Part shown: positions 9,130 through 18,016 of the stretch, in pieces
Position numbering within the stretch: position 1 is the stretch's first letter
Layout: every line of letters starts with the position of its first letter
Assembly (NCBI GenBank): GCA_004020365.1
Contig: SAQR01000057.1
Span: 1 to 39,627 of the forward strand
Direction: 5' to 3'
Length of the DNA: 39,627 nt
Source: Mesorhizobium sp.
Lineage (GTDB): Bacteria > Pseudomonadota > Alphaproteobacteria > Rhizobiales > Rhizobiaceae
Translations under genes and position numbers: made by a program
The notes under the pieces: generated by a model
The model's database searches: none
Told to the model about the DNA's origin: nothing
Seen by the model: the letters and a program-made list of their open reading frames with translations, nothing else

Positions 9130-9759
9130 TCAGCCCGCCGAATGGCCGTGTCTGGCGAAGAACCGGTCGAGTTCGCGCTTCCGCGGGGCCTTACCTGTAA
9201 AAATCTCCACGTACCCGGGAATGCGCTTCATGCGGTCCGCGAGATCTTCGCTGGTCTGCATTGAGATGTAGCCGATCTGCACGAGGTAGATGGTGCGCGC
9301 TCGAACATCGGCTGAGCCTTCGTCGTAACCAAAGCGGACAAACATCTGGCTCAACGCATCGAGACGCGTCTGGTCGGCTTTCTGTACCTCCGCCAGAATG
9401 TCAGGGGATTGAAGCGCCCAGCTTCTGACTGCGAACTCGAACTGGGAATCGAACAAGGATTTGTCGAGCCAGCAGTCGAAAACGTTCAGCATCGCTTCGG
9501 CGACCGTCTCGGCATATGCCTCAGCCTGCTTGACGAGGTTGCCGGTGTTCTTGTCCCGCCAACGGGTCACGAGGGCAGCCAACAGTTCTTCTCTATCCTT
9601 GAAGAACCAATAGAAGCTGGTGCGCGACAGGCCCAATTTCTTGGCCAGTGGCGATATTCTCACCGTATCGACGCCGGATTCAAGAAGCAGGTCGTAGGCG
9701 GCTTCAAGCCACCCCTCCGGCGATCCGCGCCATCCGCTATCGTTCGAAATTTGCTCCAT
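9130..9759 (-). CDS. TetR/AcrR-family transcriptional regulator
   Basis: A 209-residue TetR-type repressor. The N-terminal HTH covers about residues 15-62, with SGVDTVRISPLAKKLGLSRT followed by SFYWFFKDREELLAALVTRW. The helical ligand-binding domain follows. The gene is first in a minus-strand operon (tetR, proC-like, flavoprotein) and is divergent from the intact flavoprotein at 9908. Two copies of a TGTACA-centred half-palindrome lie in the shared intergenic region (9799-9864), one of them inside a likely promoter for the divergent gene. Repression of both directions, relieved by a betaine-derived ligand, is the simplest model and is inference. Confidence 0.9.
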   Translation of the reverse strand: MEQISNDSGWRGSPEGWLEAAYDLLLESGVDTVRISPLAKKLGLSRTSFYWFFKDREELLAALVTRWRDKNTGNLVKQAEAYAETVAEAMLNVFDCWLDKSLFDSQFEFAVRSWALQSPDILAEVQKADQTRLDALSQMFVRFGYDEGSADVRARTIYLVQIGYISMQTSEDLADRMKRIPGYVEIFTGKAPRKRELDRFFARHGHSAG

Positions 9760-9798
9760 GAGCGATCAGCCTAACAAACTGTCAAAGTGAAAACCAGC

Positions 9799-9864
9799 AA
9801 AATGTACACCTACGTCGACTCTATCGACTTCTCAGAAGTGAAACTTGACATGCATGTACATTTT
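9799..9864. promoter_or_regulatory. Paired TGTACA operators between tetR and flavoprotein
   Basis: AAAATGTACA (9799-9808) and TGTACATTTT (9855-9864) are perfect 10-bp inverted copies separated by 46 bp, each containing the palindrome TGTACA. One copy is near the tetR start and the other lies within the probable promoter of the divergent gene. This is a plausible TetR-family binding arrangement. Confidence 0.55.
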
Positions 9865-9873
9865 CGGCTAGCG
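9845..9873 (+). promoter_or_regulatory. Probable sigma-70 promoter for the flavoprotein gene
   Basis: A consensus -35 hexamer TTGACA at 9845-9850 is followed 17 bp later by a weak -10 (CTAGCG, 9868-9873). The TGTACA operator copy at 9855-9860 falls in the spacer, where a bound repressor would block RNA polymerase. Confidence 0.45.
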
Positions 9874-9907
9874 TTCGCACCTGCCATCTCAGCCCGGAGT
9901 CCGTCAG

Positions 9908-11944
9908 ATGTCGAGCGATCCCCTTCTGCAGCCGTACAAACTCAAGCATTTGACCCTGCGCAATCGCATCATCGTGACCTCCCACGAGCCGGCTTATCCG
10001 GAGGACGGGATGCCGAAGGAGCGCTATCTTGCCTACACGGTTGAAAGGGCGAAGGGCGGTGTGGCGATGACGATGACAGCCGGGTCCGCTGCGGTCTCGA
10101 AGGACAGCCCCCCGGTTTTCAACAACCTGCTCGCCTACAAGGACGAGATCGTGCCGTGGATCAGGCAGATGACAGATGCGGTGCACGAAGAGGGCGCCGC
10201 CATCATGATCCAGCTAACCCATCTTGGACGGCGTACACGCTGGGACAAAGGTGACTGGCTTCCCGTTGTGGCGCCGTCCCATCATCGTGAAGCCTCCCAC
10301 CGCGCGTTTCCCAAGAAAATTGAAGACTGGGATATCGAGCGCATCATCAAGGACTTTGCGGACGCCGCTGAGCGGATGAAGGCGGGCGGGATGGATGGCG
10401 TCGAGCTGGAGGCTTATGGCCACCTGCTCGACCAGTTCGTGTCTCCTCTCACGAACGAACTTGACGGCCCTTATGGCGGTTCGCTTGATAACCGCATGCG
10501 CTTCTGCATGGATGTCTTGAAGGCGATCCGGTCACGGGTCGGCGAGGACTTCATCCTGGGCGTGCGATATACTGCGGATGAACGTCTCGCCGGTGGCACT
10601 GGCAAGTCGGAGGGCATGGAAATCTCCAAGCGTCTCAAGGAAAGCGGACTTATCGATTACCTCAACGTGATCCGCGGGCACATCGATACCGATGCGGGCC
10701 TGACGGACGTCATTCCAATTCAGGGAATGGCGAACGCGCCGCACCTTGATTTTGCCGGCGAGATTCGTGCCGCGATCAACTTCCCAACATTCCACGCAGC
10801 GAAAATATCGGATGTGGCGACTGCCCGCCACGCGATCGCATCGGGCAAGGTGGACATGATCGGCATGACGCGCGCGCACATGACCGACCCTCACATCGTG
10901 CGCAAGATCATCGAAAAGCGCGAAGACGAAATCAGGCCATGCGTGGGCGCAAACTATTGCCTTGACCGTATCTATCAGGGCGGGGCGGCATACTGCATTC
11001 ACAACGCCGCGACTGGCCGTGAGCTGACCATGCCGCATATTGTCGCCAAGGCCGACAGCCGCAAGAAAGTAGTCGTCGTCGGTGCAGGTCCGGCTGGCCT
11101 CGAGGCCGCCCGCGTCGCGGGTGAGCGGGGACACGAGGTTGTGGTCTTCGAGGCCGCCAGCGGGCCGGGAGGGCAGATCCGGCTGACAGCGCTGAGCCCG
11201 CGCCGCAAGGAGATGATGAGCATCATCGATTGGCGCATGGCCCAGTGCGAAAAACATGGAGTGACCATCAGGTTCAATGCCTGGGCGGAAGCCGAAACCA
11301 TCGAGGCAGAGCATCCGGACGTCGTCATCATTGCCACGGGCGGGGTGGCGCACACCGATGTCCTTTCCAAGGGCAACGAGTTCGTGGTGTCGTCATGGGA
11401 CATCATCTCCGGAGACGCAAAGCCGGGAACCAATGTCCTCATCTTCGACGACGCGGGTGACCACGCGGCACTCCAGGCCGCGGAATTCCTCGCCGGCGCC
11501 GGAGCGAAGGTTGAGATCATGACGCCGGACCGGTCATTCTCACCCGAGGTCATGGCTATGAACCTCGTGCCCTACATGAGGTCTCTTCAAAAACTCGATG
11601 TGACCTTCACCGTTACCTATCGGCTCGAGTCAGTTGAAAAGAATGGCAATCAGCTCATTGCAAATGTCGGCAGTGACTACGGCGGCATATCCAAACAGCG
11701 CGTCGTGGATCAGGTTGTCGTCAATCACGGCACTATTCCGCTGGACGACATCTATTTCGAACTGAAACCAAAATCGACCAATCACGGCGAGATTTCGCAA
11801 GATGAGCTCATCGCCGGGCAACCACAGTCGGTGGTGCGGAATGCGCAGGGCCAATTCCAACTCTTTCGTATCGGCGACGCCGTTTCAGCTCGCAACACCC
11901 ACGCCGCGATCTACGACGCGCTGCGACTGGCGAAAGATATCTAA
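9908..11944 (+). CDS. NADH:flavin oxidoreductase of the N-methylproline/dimethylglycine demethylase type (StcD/DgcA-like)
   Basis: A 678-residue FMN, 4Fe-4S and FAD-dependent protein of the trimethylamine dehydrogenase / 2,4-dienoyl-CoA reductase family. The FMN barrel (about residues 1-340) has LKHLTLRNRIIVTSHEPAYPEDG, split across the first strand, and YGGSLDNRMRFCMDVLKAI. A cysteine cluster CVGANYCLDRIYQGGAAYC near residue 342 fits the Fe-S site. A Rossmann fold follows (VVVVGAGPAGLEAARVAGERG). The C-terminal FLIGD-like motif reads FRIGDAVSARNTHAAIYDALR. Rhizobial relatives demethylate N-methylproline (StcD) or dimethylglycine (DgcA), releasing formaldehyde. The nearby Rieske oxygenase makes the proline-betaine pathway attractive. 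Exact substrate is inference. Confidence 0.85.
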   Translation: MSSDPLLQPYKLKHLTLRNRIIVTSHEPAYPEDGMPKERYLAYTVERAKGGVAMTMTAGSAAVSKDSPPVFNNLLAYKDEIVPWIRQMTDAVHEEGAAIMIQLTHLGRRTRWDKGDWLPVVAPSHHREASHRAFPKKIEDWDIERIIKDFADAAERMKAGGMDGVELEAYGHLLDQFVSPLTNELDGPYGGSLDNRMRFCMDVLKAIRSRVGEDFILGVRYTADERLAGGTGKSEGMEISKRLKESGLIDYLNVIRGHIDTDAGLTDVIPIQGMANAPHLDFAGEIRAAINFPTFHAAKISDVATARHAIASGKVDMIGMTRAHMTDPHIVRKIIEKREDEIRPCVGANYCLDRIYQGGAAYCIHNAATGRELTMPHIVAKADSRKKVVVVGAGPAGLEAARVAGERGHEVVVFEAASGPGGQIRLTALSPRRKEMMSIIDWRMAQCEKHGVTIRFNAWAEAETIEAEHPDVVIIATGGVAHTDVLSKGNEFVVSSWDIISGDAKPGTNVLIFDDAGDHAALQAAEFLAGAGAKVEIMTPDRSFSPEVMAMNLVPYMRSLQKLDVTFTVTYRLESVEKNGNQLIANVGSDYGGISKQRVVDQVVVNHGTIPLDDIYFELKPKSTNHGEISQDELIAGQPQSVVRNAQGQFQLFRIGDAVSARNTHAAIYDALRLAKDI

Positions 11945-11990
11945 CGTCCGGCAACGGACGATAGCGTCCGCTCACAACAAGGGCTCCGAG

Positions 11991-12593
11991 ATGAACAGAA
12001 GTGAGGCCCTGCAATATTTTGTAGACACAGCGTTCGTGGCCTTCGACCAGTTCTCACACGACCTGCGATCGCGCAGATCGATCATCCGGCTCTTCGCCCA
12101 ATCGGAGGTTCCCGGGCCTGAAAAGACCAGGGCCGGGAGCCGTTTGCCGGTCTGTTCCTATCTCGGCCCGGCGTTGGCGGAAGAGGCGATCCCGCCTACG
12201 CTCCGCAACTTGATTGAGCGCTTCAAGGCGATCGAGCCGCTGCTCGAATGGCGGCTGAAATCAAATCCCGCCCCGTCTGCCAGCAGCAATTTCCGTGACG
12301 GTCACGCCAACGCGATGATCCTTGGCCCGGGCGGCCTCGAGGACAGAAACGATCTGTGGCTCGGCGTCACTTTGATGGCCCCTCACGTCCGGTATCCCGA
12401 CCACGATCATCCGCCGGAAGAAACCTACCTCGTGCTCTCGCATGGCGAGTTCAAGCAGGCTGACAAGGATTGGTTTTCGCCCGGCATCGGTGGATCATTC
12501 TACAATCCGCCAAGCATCAAACACGCAATGAGATCGCTGGATCGGCCGCTGTTCGCATTCTGGGCGCTGTTGGTGGACCAGACGCATCACTGA
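11991..12593 (+). CDS. DddQ-like cupin lyase (dimethylsulfoniopropionate lyase family)
   Basis: A 200-residue cupin protein. The ATG at 11991 gives MNRSEALQYFVDTAF; the longer frame upstream only runs through the previous gene. The metal site is complete: RYPDHDHPPEETYLVLSHGEF supplies Tyr135, His140, Glu144 and Tyr146, and NPPSIKHAMRS supplies His178. From memory, these five match Tyr120, His125, Glu129, Tyr131 and His163 of Ruegeria lacuscaerulensis DddQ with identical spacing. DddQ splits DMSP into acrylate and dimethylsulfide. The gene follows the demethylase by 46 bp on the same strand. DMSP lyase activity is possible, but the surrounding nitrogen-betaine genes leave room for another beta-elimination substrate. 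Confidence 0.8.
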   Translation: MNRSEALQYFVDTAFVAFDQFSHDLRSRRSIIRLFAQSEVPGPEKTRAGSRLPVCSYLGPALAEEAIPPTLRNLIERFKAIEPLLEWRLKSNPAPSASSNFRDGHANAMILGPGGLEDRNDLWLGVTLMAPHVRYPDHDHPPEETYLVLSHGEFKQADKDWFSPGIGGSFYNPPSIKHAMRSLDRPLFAFWALLVDQTHH

Positions 12594-12703
12594 GCTTGCC
12601 CGAAACCCGGCTTGCCGGTCGAGGGAAGAGCCAAGACCGCCTTGCGGGTGAAGCGCGTGGCTCATCAATAGCTTCATCATCGACTTCGGTTGACCGCGGA
12701 CCG

Positions 12704-12737
12704 TCAAGGCGCTGCCGATTTCGAACAAGCGCCTTGA
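12704..12737. terminator. Hairpin between convergent genes
   Basis: TCAAGGCGCT (12704-12713) and AGCGCCTTGA (12728-12737) form a perfect 10-bp stem with a 14-nt loop. It lies between the ends of the cupin lyase gene and the convergent reductase gene. No T-run flanks it on either strand, so bidirectional termination is only a suggestion. The rest of the 165-bp gap shows nothing I recognise. Confidence 0.45.
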
Positions 12738-12758
12738 TCAAAGATCGCGAAATGGTTG

Positions 12759-13826
12759 CTATATCTCGACTTTCACACGGCCAACCGGATTAGAACAGCA
12801 AGCCAGGATATAGCCGTCGGCAATCTCTTCGTCGGTGATGCCGCCATTGTGGACCATATGCACATCGCCTTCGGTTCTGCGAACCTTGCATGTCCCGCAT
12901 ATCCCCATACTGCAACCCGATCGGATCACCAGACCGGCAGCCCGTGCCGCAGTCAGGATCGTATCCGTCTCGACGCATTTCGCCGAGACGCCGGATAGGA
13001 CAAATTCGATCTCGGCCTCGTTGTTCTCGGCGGGAACGAAGTCATCCGGGACCTTCTCGGCCTCAGGAAGCGTCGCGCGGAAGCTTTCCTGATGGTAATG
13101 CGCCATGTCGAAACCGAGACTGGCCAGCGCCTCGCGCACGGCCTGCATGAAGGGCTCGGGCCCGCAGCAGAACACCTCGCGATCAAGATAATCCTGCGCC
13201 ATCAGTCCGAGCATCAGCTGGTTGAACATGCCTCTGTAGCCGGTCCACGGCCTGTATGGATCGGTCTGTTCAACCACCCATTTCAGGTCAATGCCGGTTA
13301 CGCGCGATGCCATATGCTCCAGCCGTTCACGGAAGATGATCTCAGAAGGACGGCGCGCGCAGTGGACAAAGACGATGTCCGGATCAACTCCGGAATCATA
13401 CAGATGTGTAGTCATGGACATCATCGGTGTGATGCCCGAGCCGGCCGAGATGAAAAGAAACTTTTCGGCTGGCTGATGTGCCATCGAGAAGGTGCCCCCC
13501 GGACCAATTGCCCGCAGGCGCATGCCCGGACGGAGGCTGTCAAACATCCACTGCGTTCCGACAGAGTCGGCCTGCGCCTTTACGGTAATGGTCAGCGAGG
13601 TCGGCCGCGACGGAGATGAGGATATCGTGTAGGTCCGGTAGACCGGACCGCCGGGAGTGGGCAGTTCCAAAGTGAGGAACTGTCCCGGATCAAAATTGAA
13701 CAGCGCTCCGGACGGCGACCGGAAACAAAAGGTCAGGACGTTCGGCGCCTCCGGAAGAAAGGAGGCACATTCGAGTTCTTCCGCGTCGGTCCAGAAAACC
13801 AGCCTGGGTTTTGCCACCACGTTCAT
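12759..13826 (-). CDS. Ferredoxin-NAD(P)H reductase component of the Rieske demethylase (GbcB/Stc/HpbC-like)
   Basis: A 355-residue electron-transfer protein. An FAD domain (about residues 1-110) carries the binding motif YRTYTISSSP. The NAD domain has FISAGSGITPMMSMTTHLYD and VFCCGPEPFMQAVREAL. A C-terminal plant-type 2Fe-2S ferredoxin domain has CSMGICGTCKVRR and the fourth ligand in ILACCSNP. This order (FNR then ferredoxin) is that of glycine-betaine and proline-betaine demethylase reductases. The ATG at 13826 lies 4 bp after the oxygenase stop codon, so the two genes are probably translationally coupled. It would pass electrons from NAD(P)H to the Rieske centre of the oxygenase encoded upstream. 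Confidence 0.9.
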   Translation of the reverse strand: MNVVAKPRLVFWTDAEELECASFLPEAPNVLTFCFRSPSGALFNFDPGQFLTLELPTPGGPVYRTYTISSSPSRPTSLTITVKAQADSVGTQWMFDSLRPGMRLRAIGPGGTFSMAHQPAEKFLFISAGSGITPMMSMTTHLYDSGVDPDIVFVHCARRPSEIIFRERLEHMASRVTGIDLKWVVEQTDPYRPWTGYRGMFNQLMLGLMAQDYLDREVFCCGPEPFMQAVREALASLGFDMAHYHQESFRATLPEAEKVPDDFVPAENNEAEIEFVLSGVSAKCVETDTILTAARAAGLVIRSGCSMGICGTCKVRRTEGDVHMVHNGGITDEEIADGYILACCSNPVGRVKVEI

Positions 13827-13830
13827 TGCT

Positions 13831-15170
<1,340 letters not shown>

Positions 15171-15219
15171 TCTGTTGCACTCAGCGAGCCATCCAAAAAG
15201 CGGGTCCGAAGAAGCGTTG

Positions 15220-16098
15220 ATGCCAAGACCGTACGATCTCTCCTCGGTGACGGCTCTCATCTGCTTCGAGGCAGCCGCCCGAAATGCGAGTTTCAAAAAC
15301 GCCGCCCAGGAATTGAATGTGACGCCCGCGGCGATCAGCCACCAGATCAAGGCGCTTGAGGGTGACTTGGGATGCAACCTGTTCCTGCGCTTGAGCCGCG
15401 GCGTCGAATTGACTGAGAAAGGGGCGTTCCTGTTCGTTGCCGTGCAGCGCGGGCTTGAGACGATTTCCGACGCCGTCACTCACATGCGCGATCGCCCGGA
15501 AACCGCCGACGTGACCATCCGGACAACGACGGCCGTCAGCTCCCTATGGCTTACACCGAAGATTTCAGCCTTCTGGAAGAGCCATCCCACCATCACTGTC
15601 TCGCAGATCGTCAGCGACGTGCCCGCAACAGCGATCCGCTGTGATCTAAGTATTCATTACGGAGATGCGCAGGAAAGTCCCGAGGAGTGTCACAAACTTT
15701 TTCAAGATCGCATTGTCGCGCTTGGAACTCCAAAGTTCGCCGCCGAGCACGGCATTGGCCGAGTTGAGGATCTGCTCAAGGCGCCTTTGATTCATATGAA
15801 CAACGAGGAAACCGACTGGACGAACTGGCCGGAGTGGTTTCAAGCGCTTGGACACACCATCCCAAAAGGCCGCAGGTTTTCCGTGAACAACTACATGATT
15901 GCCCTCCAGGCCGCTCAGGATGATATCGGGGCGGTCTTGGGGTGGGATGGATTGGTCAAAAGCCTGATGGAACAGGGCCGGCTGGTCACACTTGTACCCG
16001 ACAACATTCCCTCACCCAGGGCATTTTATCTGAAAATCCATCTCAGGGCAGGTTCGAAAGCGCGGCTTTTTGCGAGCTGGCTCGCCAAAAGCTCTTGA
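15220..16098 (+). CDS. LysR-family transcriptional regulator (GcvA-like)
   Basis: A 292-residue LysR regulator starting at the ATG at 15220 (MPRPYDLSSVTALICF). The HTH covers about residues 11-68: FEAAARNASFKNAAQELNVT followed by AAISHQIKALEGDLGCNLFL. The effector domain has the GcvA-subgroup signatures WPEWFQALG and GAVLGWDGL. It is divergent from the Rieske oxygenase/reductase operon and probably activates it in response to a betaine. It is the same subgroup as the LysR at 1269, so the island has two related regulators, one at each end. Confidence 0.9.
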   Translation: MPRPYDLSSVTALICFEAAARNASFKNAAQELNVTPAAISHQIKALEGDLGCNLFLRLSRGVELTEKGAFLFVAVQRGLETISDAVTHMRDRPETADVTIRTTTAVSSLWLTPKISAFWKSHPTITVSQIVSDVPATAIRCDLSIHYGDAQESPEECHKLFQDRIVALGTPKFAAEHGIGRVEDLLKAPLIHMNNEETDWTNWPEWFQALGHTIPKGRRFSVNNYMIALQAAQDDIGAVLGWDGLVKSLMEQGRLVTLVPDNIPSPRAFYLKIHLRAGSKARLFASWLAKSS

Positions 16099-16208
16099 GC
16101 AGCTGCTCTCTTGCTCGCTGACTTCTTCGGGCGGCTTCACGTCACCGCGCTCGCTATGGATTCGTGGTATTGAACGGGTTCCCACCACGAAAGCCTGGAG
16201 ATTATCGG

Positions 16209-16688
16209 ATGAGACTGACTGTGCTTGCCGCCGTTCTCTCGATCGCAGCGCCTGCGGCCGCCCTGGCAGGGCCGGCCTCCAATGCGGTGAAGTTCTTCTA
16301 AATGCCCGAGGTCAAGTTCGAGGCCGACGCGAAATACCGCGACCGTTTCACCGAGCCGGTGACAAGGCTGTTCGACCTCAACGACCAGGCGCAGAAGAAC
16401 AAGCCGGACCAGGTGCCGTGCATCGACTTCGCCCCCGGTCTCGACGCGCAGGACTTTGACGAGAAGACAGTCGCCAAGACGTTGAAGCTGTCCGAAGCAG
16501 TGGATGGCGACAGCGCCAACGTGACAGTGACGTTCAACCTTTTCCCGGAAGGCGATGGATCCAAACGCGAAATGGTCTGGTCGCTGAAGAAGGTCGACGG
16601 CCAGTGGAAGGTTGCCGACATCACCTCGAAGACCAGCGGCTGGACGCTGAGTGCGCTCGAATGCCTGGCTGGCCAGACTCCGGAGTGA
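16209..16688 (+). pseudogene. Secreted small protein (DUF3828-like) interrupted by an in-frame stop
   Basis: A signal peptide (MRLTVLAAVLSIAAPAAALA) is followed by GPASNAVKFF, then TAA at 16299-16301. The same frame continues at once with MPEVKFEADAKYRDRF through to CLAGQTPE and the stop at 16686-16688. The next gene is a paralogue with VKPFYEHVGLELDPAQRSHF at the equivalent place, so the TAA replaces a tyrosine codon. The body ends in the shared segment KKVDGQWKVADI. The ATG directly after the stop could start a 128-residue product, but it would lack the signal peptide. Function is unknown; the DUF3828 resemblance is tentative. Confidence 0.75.
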
Positions 16689-16692
16689 CGCC

Positions 16693-17214
16693 ATGGCCCG
16701 CGCCCTGGCCCTGGCGACTGCGTGCCTGCTGGCCGCGGGTTTGAGCAGCACCGCTGGCCAGGGCCTGTTCAGCGCGCCGCTCTCAGCAGAAAATGCACGG
16801 GCAGCTCCGCTGCGGCCGGGTTCGCCGACGGCGATGGTGAAACCGTTTTACGAGCATGTCGGGCTCGAGCTCGATCCGGCTCAGCGCAGCCATTTCGTCG
16901 ATCCCGCGAAGTCGGTGCTCGACAAGAGCGATGCGCTGCGGAAATCGGGGCAGGGCGAATGCCTCGATCCCAACATGGCGCTCGACAATGCGGCGTACGA
17001 CAGGGCGGCGTACGACAGGGCCGAGATCGACAACAGCCTGAAGACTGTTGAAGCGGTCAAAGGCGATGAGGCCAAGGTCATCGTCGCCTTTGTCGTTGCC
17101 AGCAATCCGCACCGGCTGGAATGGAAGTTCAAAAAGGTCGACGGCGACTGGAAGATATCGGACCTTCTGTCGGTGACCGGCGAATGGGCGCTCAGCCAAT
17201 ATCAGTGTGAGTGA
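16693..17214 (+). CDS. Secreted small protein, paralogue of the preceding gene (DUF3828-like)
   Basis: A 173-residue protein with an N-terminal signal sequence (MARALALATACLLAAGLSS). The start at 16693 lies 4 bp after the stop of the preceding paralogue. The mature part has VKPFYEHVGLELDPA and a C-terminal beta-rich segment WKFKKVDGDWKISDLLS that matches the neighbour. Compared with that neighbour it has five extra residues, from an exact 15-bp tandem duplication (16991-17020) giving AAYDRAAYDRA. It may be a periplasmic protein of the NTF2-like/DUF3828 type; no function is assigned. Family similarity is tentative, but the coding status and paralogy are clear. Confidence 0.8.
   Translation: MARALALATACLLAAGLSSTAGQGLFSAPLSAENARAAPLRPGSPTAMVKPFYEHVGLELDPAQRSHFVDPAKSVLDKSDALRKSGQGECLDPNMALDNAAYDRAAYDRAEIDNSLKTVEAVKGDEAKVIVAFVVASNPHRLEWKFKKVDGDWKISDLLSVTGEWALSQYQCE
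16991..17020 (+). repeat. 15-bp in-frame tandem duplication
   Basis: CGGCGTACGACAGGG occurs twice back to back (16991-17005 and 17006-17020). The paralogous gene upstream has only one equivalent of the encoded segment, so this is an insertion by duplication that keeps the frame. Confidence 0.9.
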
Positions 17215-17246
17215 GAAGGGACCGATGAAGGATGGGACATACAGCG

Positions 17247-17268
17247 TCGATCGCCTGATGGCGATCGA
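17247..17268. terminator. Hairpin between convergent genes
   Basis: TCGATCGCC and GGCGATCGA form a perfect 9-bp stem with a TGAT loop. It sits between the end of the secreted-protein gene and the end of queF. AAAA follows on the plus strand and no clear T-tract is present, so the terminator role is only suggested. Confidence 0.4.
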
Positions 17269-17289
17269 AAACCAGAGTTGGCGATCCTG

Positions 17290-17308
17290 CTGTCCCGCCG
17301 GACATCTC
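17290..17308. repeat. Small intergenic palindrome, copy 1
   Basis: CTGTCCCGCCGGACATCTC contains TGTCC and GGACA arms. It matches the copy at 38637-38655 at 18 of 19 positions. It is probably a piece of a dispersed rhizobial intergenic repeat. Confidence 0.5.
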
Positions 17309-17318
17309 GCAGCAGAAT

Positions 17319-17780
17319 TCAGCCGCGTCCGCGATAGGGCGCAACACCGGTGTCGGGCAGCCATGCGCCTTCCGGCGGCGCGCCGGTCTGCCAGAACACG
17401 TCGATCGGAATGCCGCCGCGCGGATACCAATAGCCGCCAATTCGCAACCACAGTGGTTTGGTCGCGGCGATGATGCGGCGGCCGATCATGACGGTGCACT
17501 CTTCATGGAAGGCGCCATGGTTGCGAAACGAGGTCATGAACAGCTTCAGCGACTTCGATTCCACCAGCAGCGTGTCGGGTGCGTAGTCGATGACGATGTG
17601 GGCGAAGTCCGGCTGGCCGGTGACCGGGCAGAGCGAGGTGAATTCCGGGCAGGTGAAGCGAACGATGGCTGGCGGCCCGTCGCCGCGCGAAAACGGCACG
17701 GTCTCCAAGACTGCTGCTTCCGGGTTTTGTGGCGCCGCGACGTTGGTGCCGAGCTGGGTAAGGTTTTTCGTATCGGTCAT
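17319..17780 (-). CDS. queF: NADPH-dependent 7-cyano-7-deazaguanine reductase (preQ0 reductase)
   Basis: A 153-residue short-form QueF, which reduces preQ0 to preQ1 in queuosine synthesis. The T-fold motif [18 protein letters not shown] carries the catalytic cysteine and aspartate. It is followed by the QueF signature [20 protein letters not shown], whose first glutamate binds the substrate. The C-terminal end has [17 protein letters not shown]. The start at 17780 ([11 protein letters not shown]) follows an AGGAAA ribosome-binding site; the longer frame runs into the upstream repeat. No preQ1 riboswitch fold was recognised upstream. It stands alone, convergent with the secreted-protein pair. 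Confidence 0.95.
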   Translation of the reverse strand: MTDTKNLTQLGTNVAAPQNPEAAVLETVPFSRGDGPPAIVRFTCPEFTSLCPVTGQPDFAHIVIDYAPDTLLVESKSLKLFMTSFRNHGAFHEECTVMIGRRIIAATKPLWLRIGGYWYPRGGIPIDVFWQTGAPPEGAWLPDTGVAPYRGRG

Positions 17781-17796
17781 CGGCGGTTTCCTTACT

Positions 17797-17861
17797 GCAT
17801 GTCGCCTAAAAGCCTGCCCACGAGCCCGACCCGAGGGTGCGCGGATTTGGGTACGACATGC
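17797..17861. repeat. Rhizobial intergenic element with GCATGTCG/CGACATGC ends
   Basis: GCATGTCG (17797-17804) and CGACATGC (17854-17861) are perfect inverted ends. Between them lie CCTAAAAG near one end and GGATTTGGGTA near the other. From memory, similar elements bounded by GCATGTCG and CGACATGC precede many rhizobial genes. It lies immediately upstream of queF and may contribute its leader or promoter. Confidence 0.5.
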
Positions 17862-17890
17862 GCAAAACAAAAATTTGCCGCTCATTAGCA

Positions 17891-17922
17891 CAATTTGAAA
17901 CAGGAACAATTTGAAACAGGAA
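17891..17922 (+). repeat. 16-bp exact tandem duplication
   Basis: CAATTTGAAACAGGAA is repeated without a gap (17891-17906 and 17907-17922). It comes just before the ATG of the flavoprotein stub at 17927. Each copy contains a purine-rich AACAGGAA that could have served as that gene's ribosome-binding site. Confidence 0.85.
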
Positions 17923-17926
17923 GACG

Positions 17927-18016
17927 ATGACCAGCAGCGATCCGCTTCTCCAGGCCTATCAGCTCAAACATCGCCAGCCGAAGGCGCTGGCCGGGCTGCG
18001 GGCGAATGCCGATTGA
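17927..18016 (+). pseudogene. 5' stub of a StcD/DgcA-like flavoprotein gene
   Basis: The first 15 codons read [15 protein letters not shown]. This is almost the start of the intact flavoprotein at 9908, MSSDPLLQPYKLKHLT. An AGGAAG ribosome-binding site precedes the ATG. After the shared part the frame goes on for 14 unrelated codons and stops at 18014-18016. Third-codon positions differ from the 9908 gene, so it is an old relative and not a fresh copy. The remainder of the flavoprotein is missing, and the sequence that follows resembles a PIN-domain toxin tail. Confidence 0.65.

Noticed and set aside
17781-17926. preQ1 riboswitch upstream of queF
   Set aside because: No recognisable preQ1 aptamer pattern; the region is explained by a dispersed repeat.
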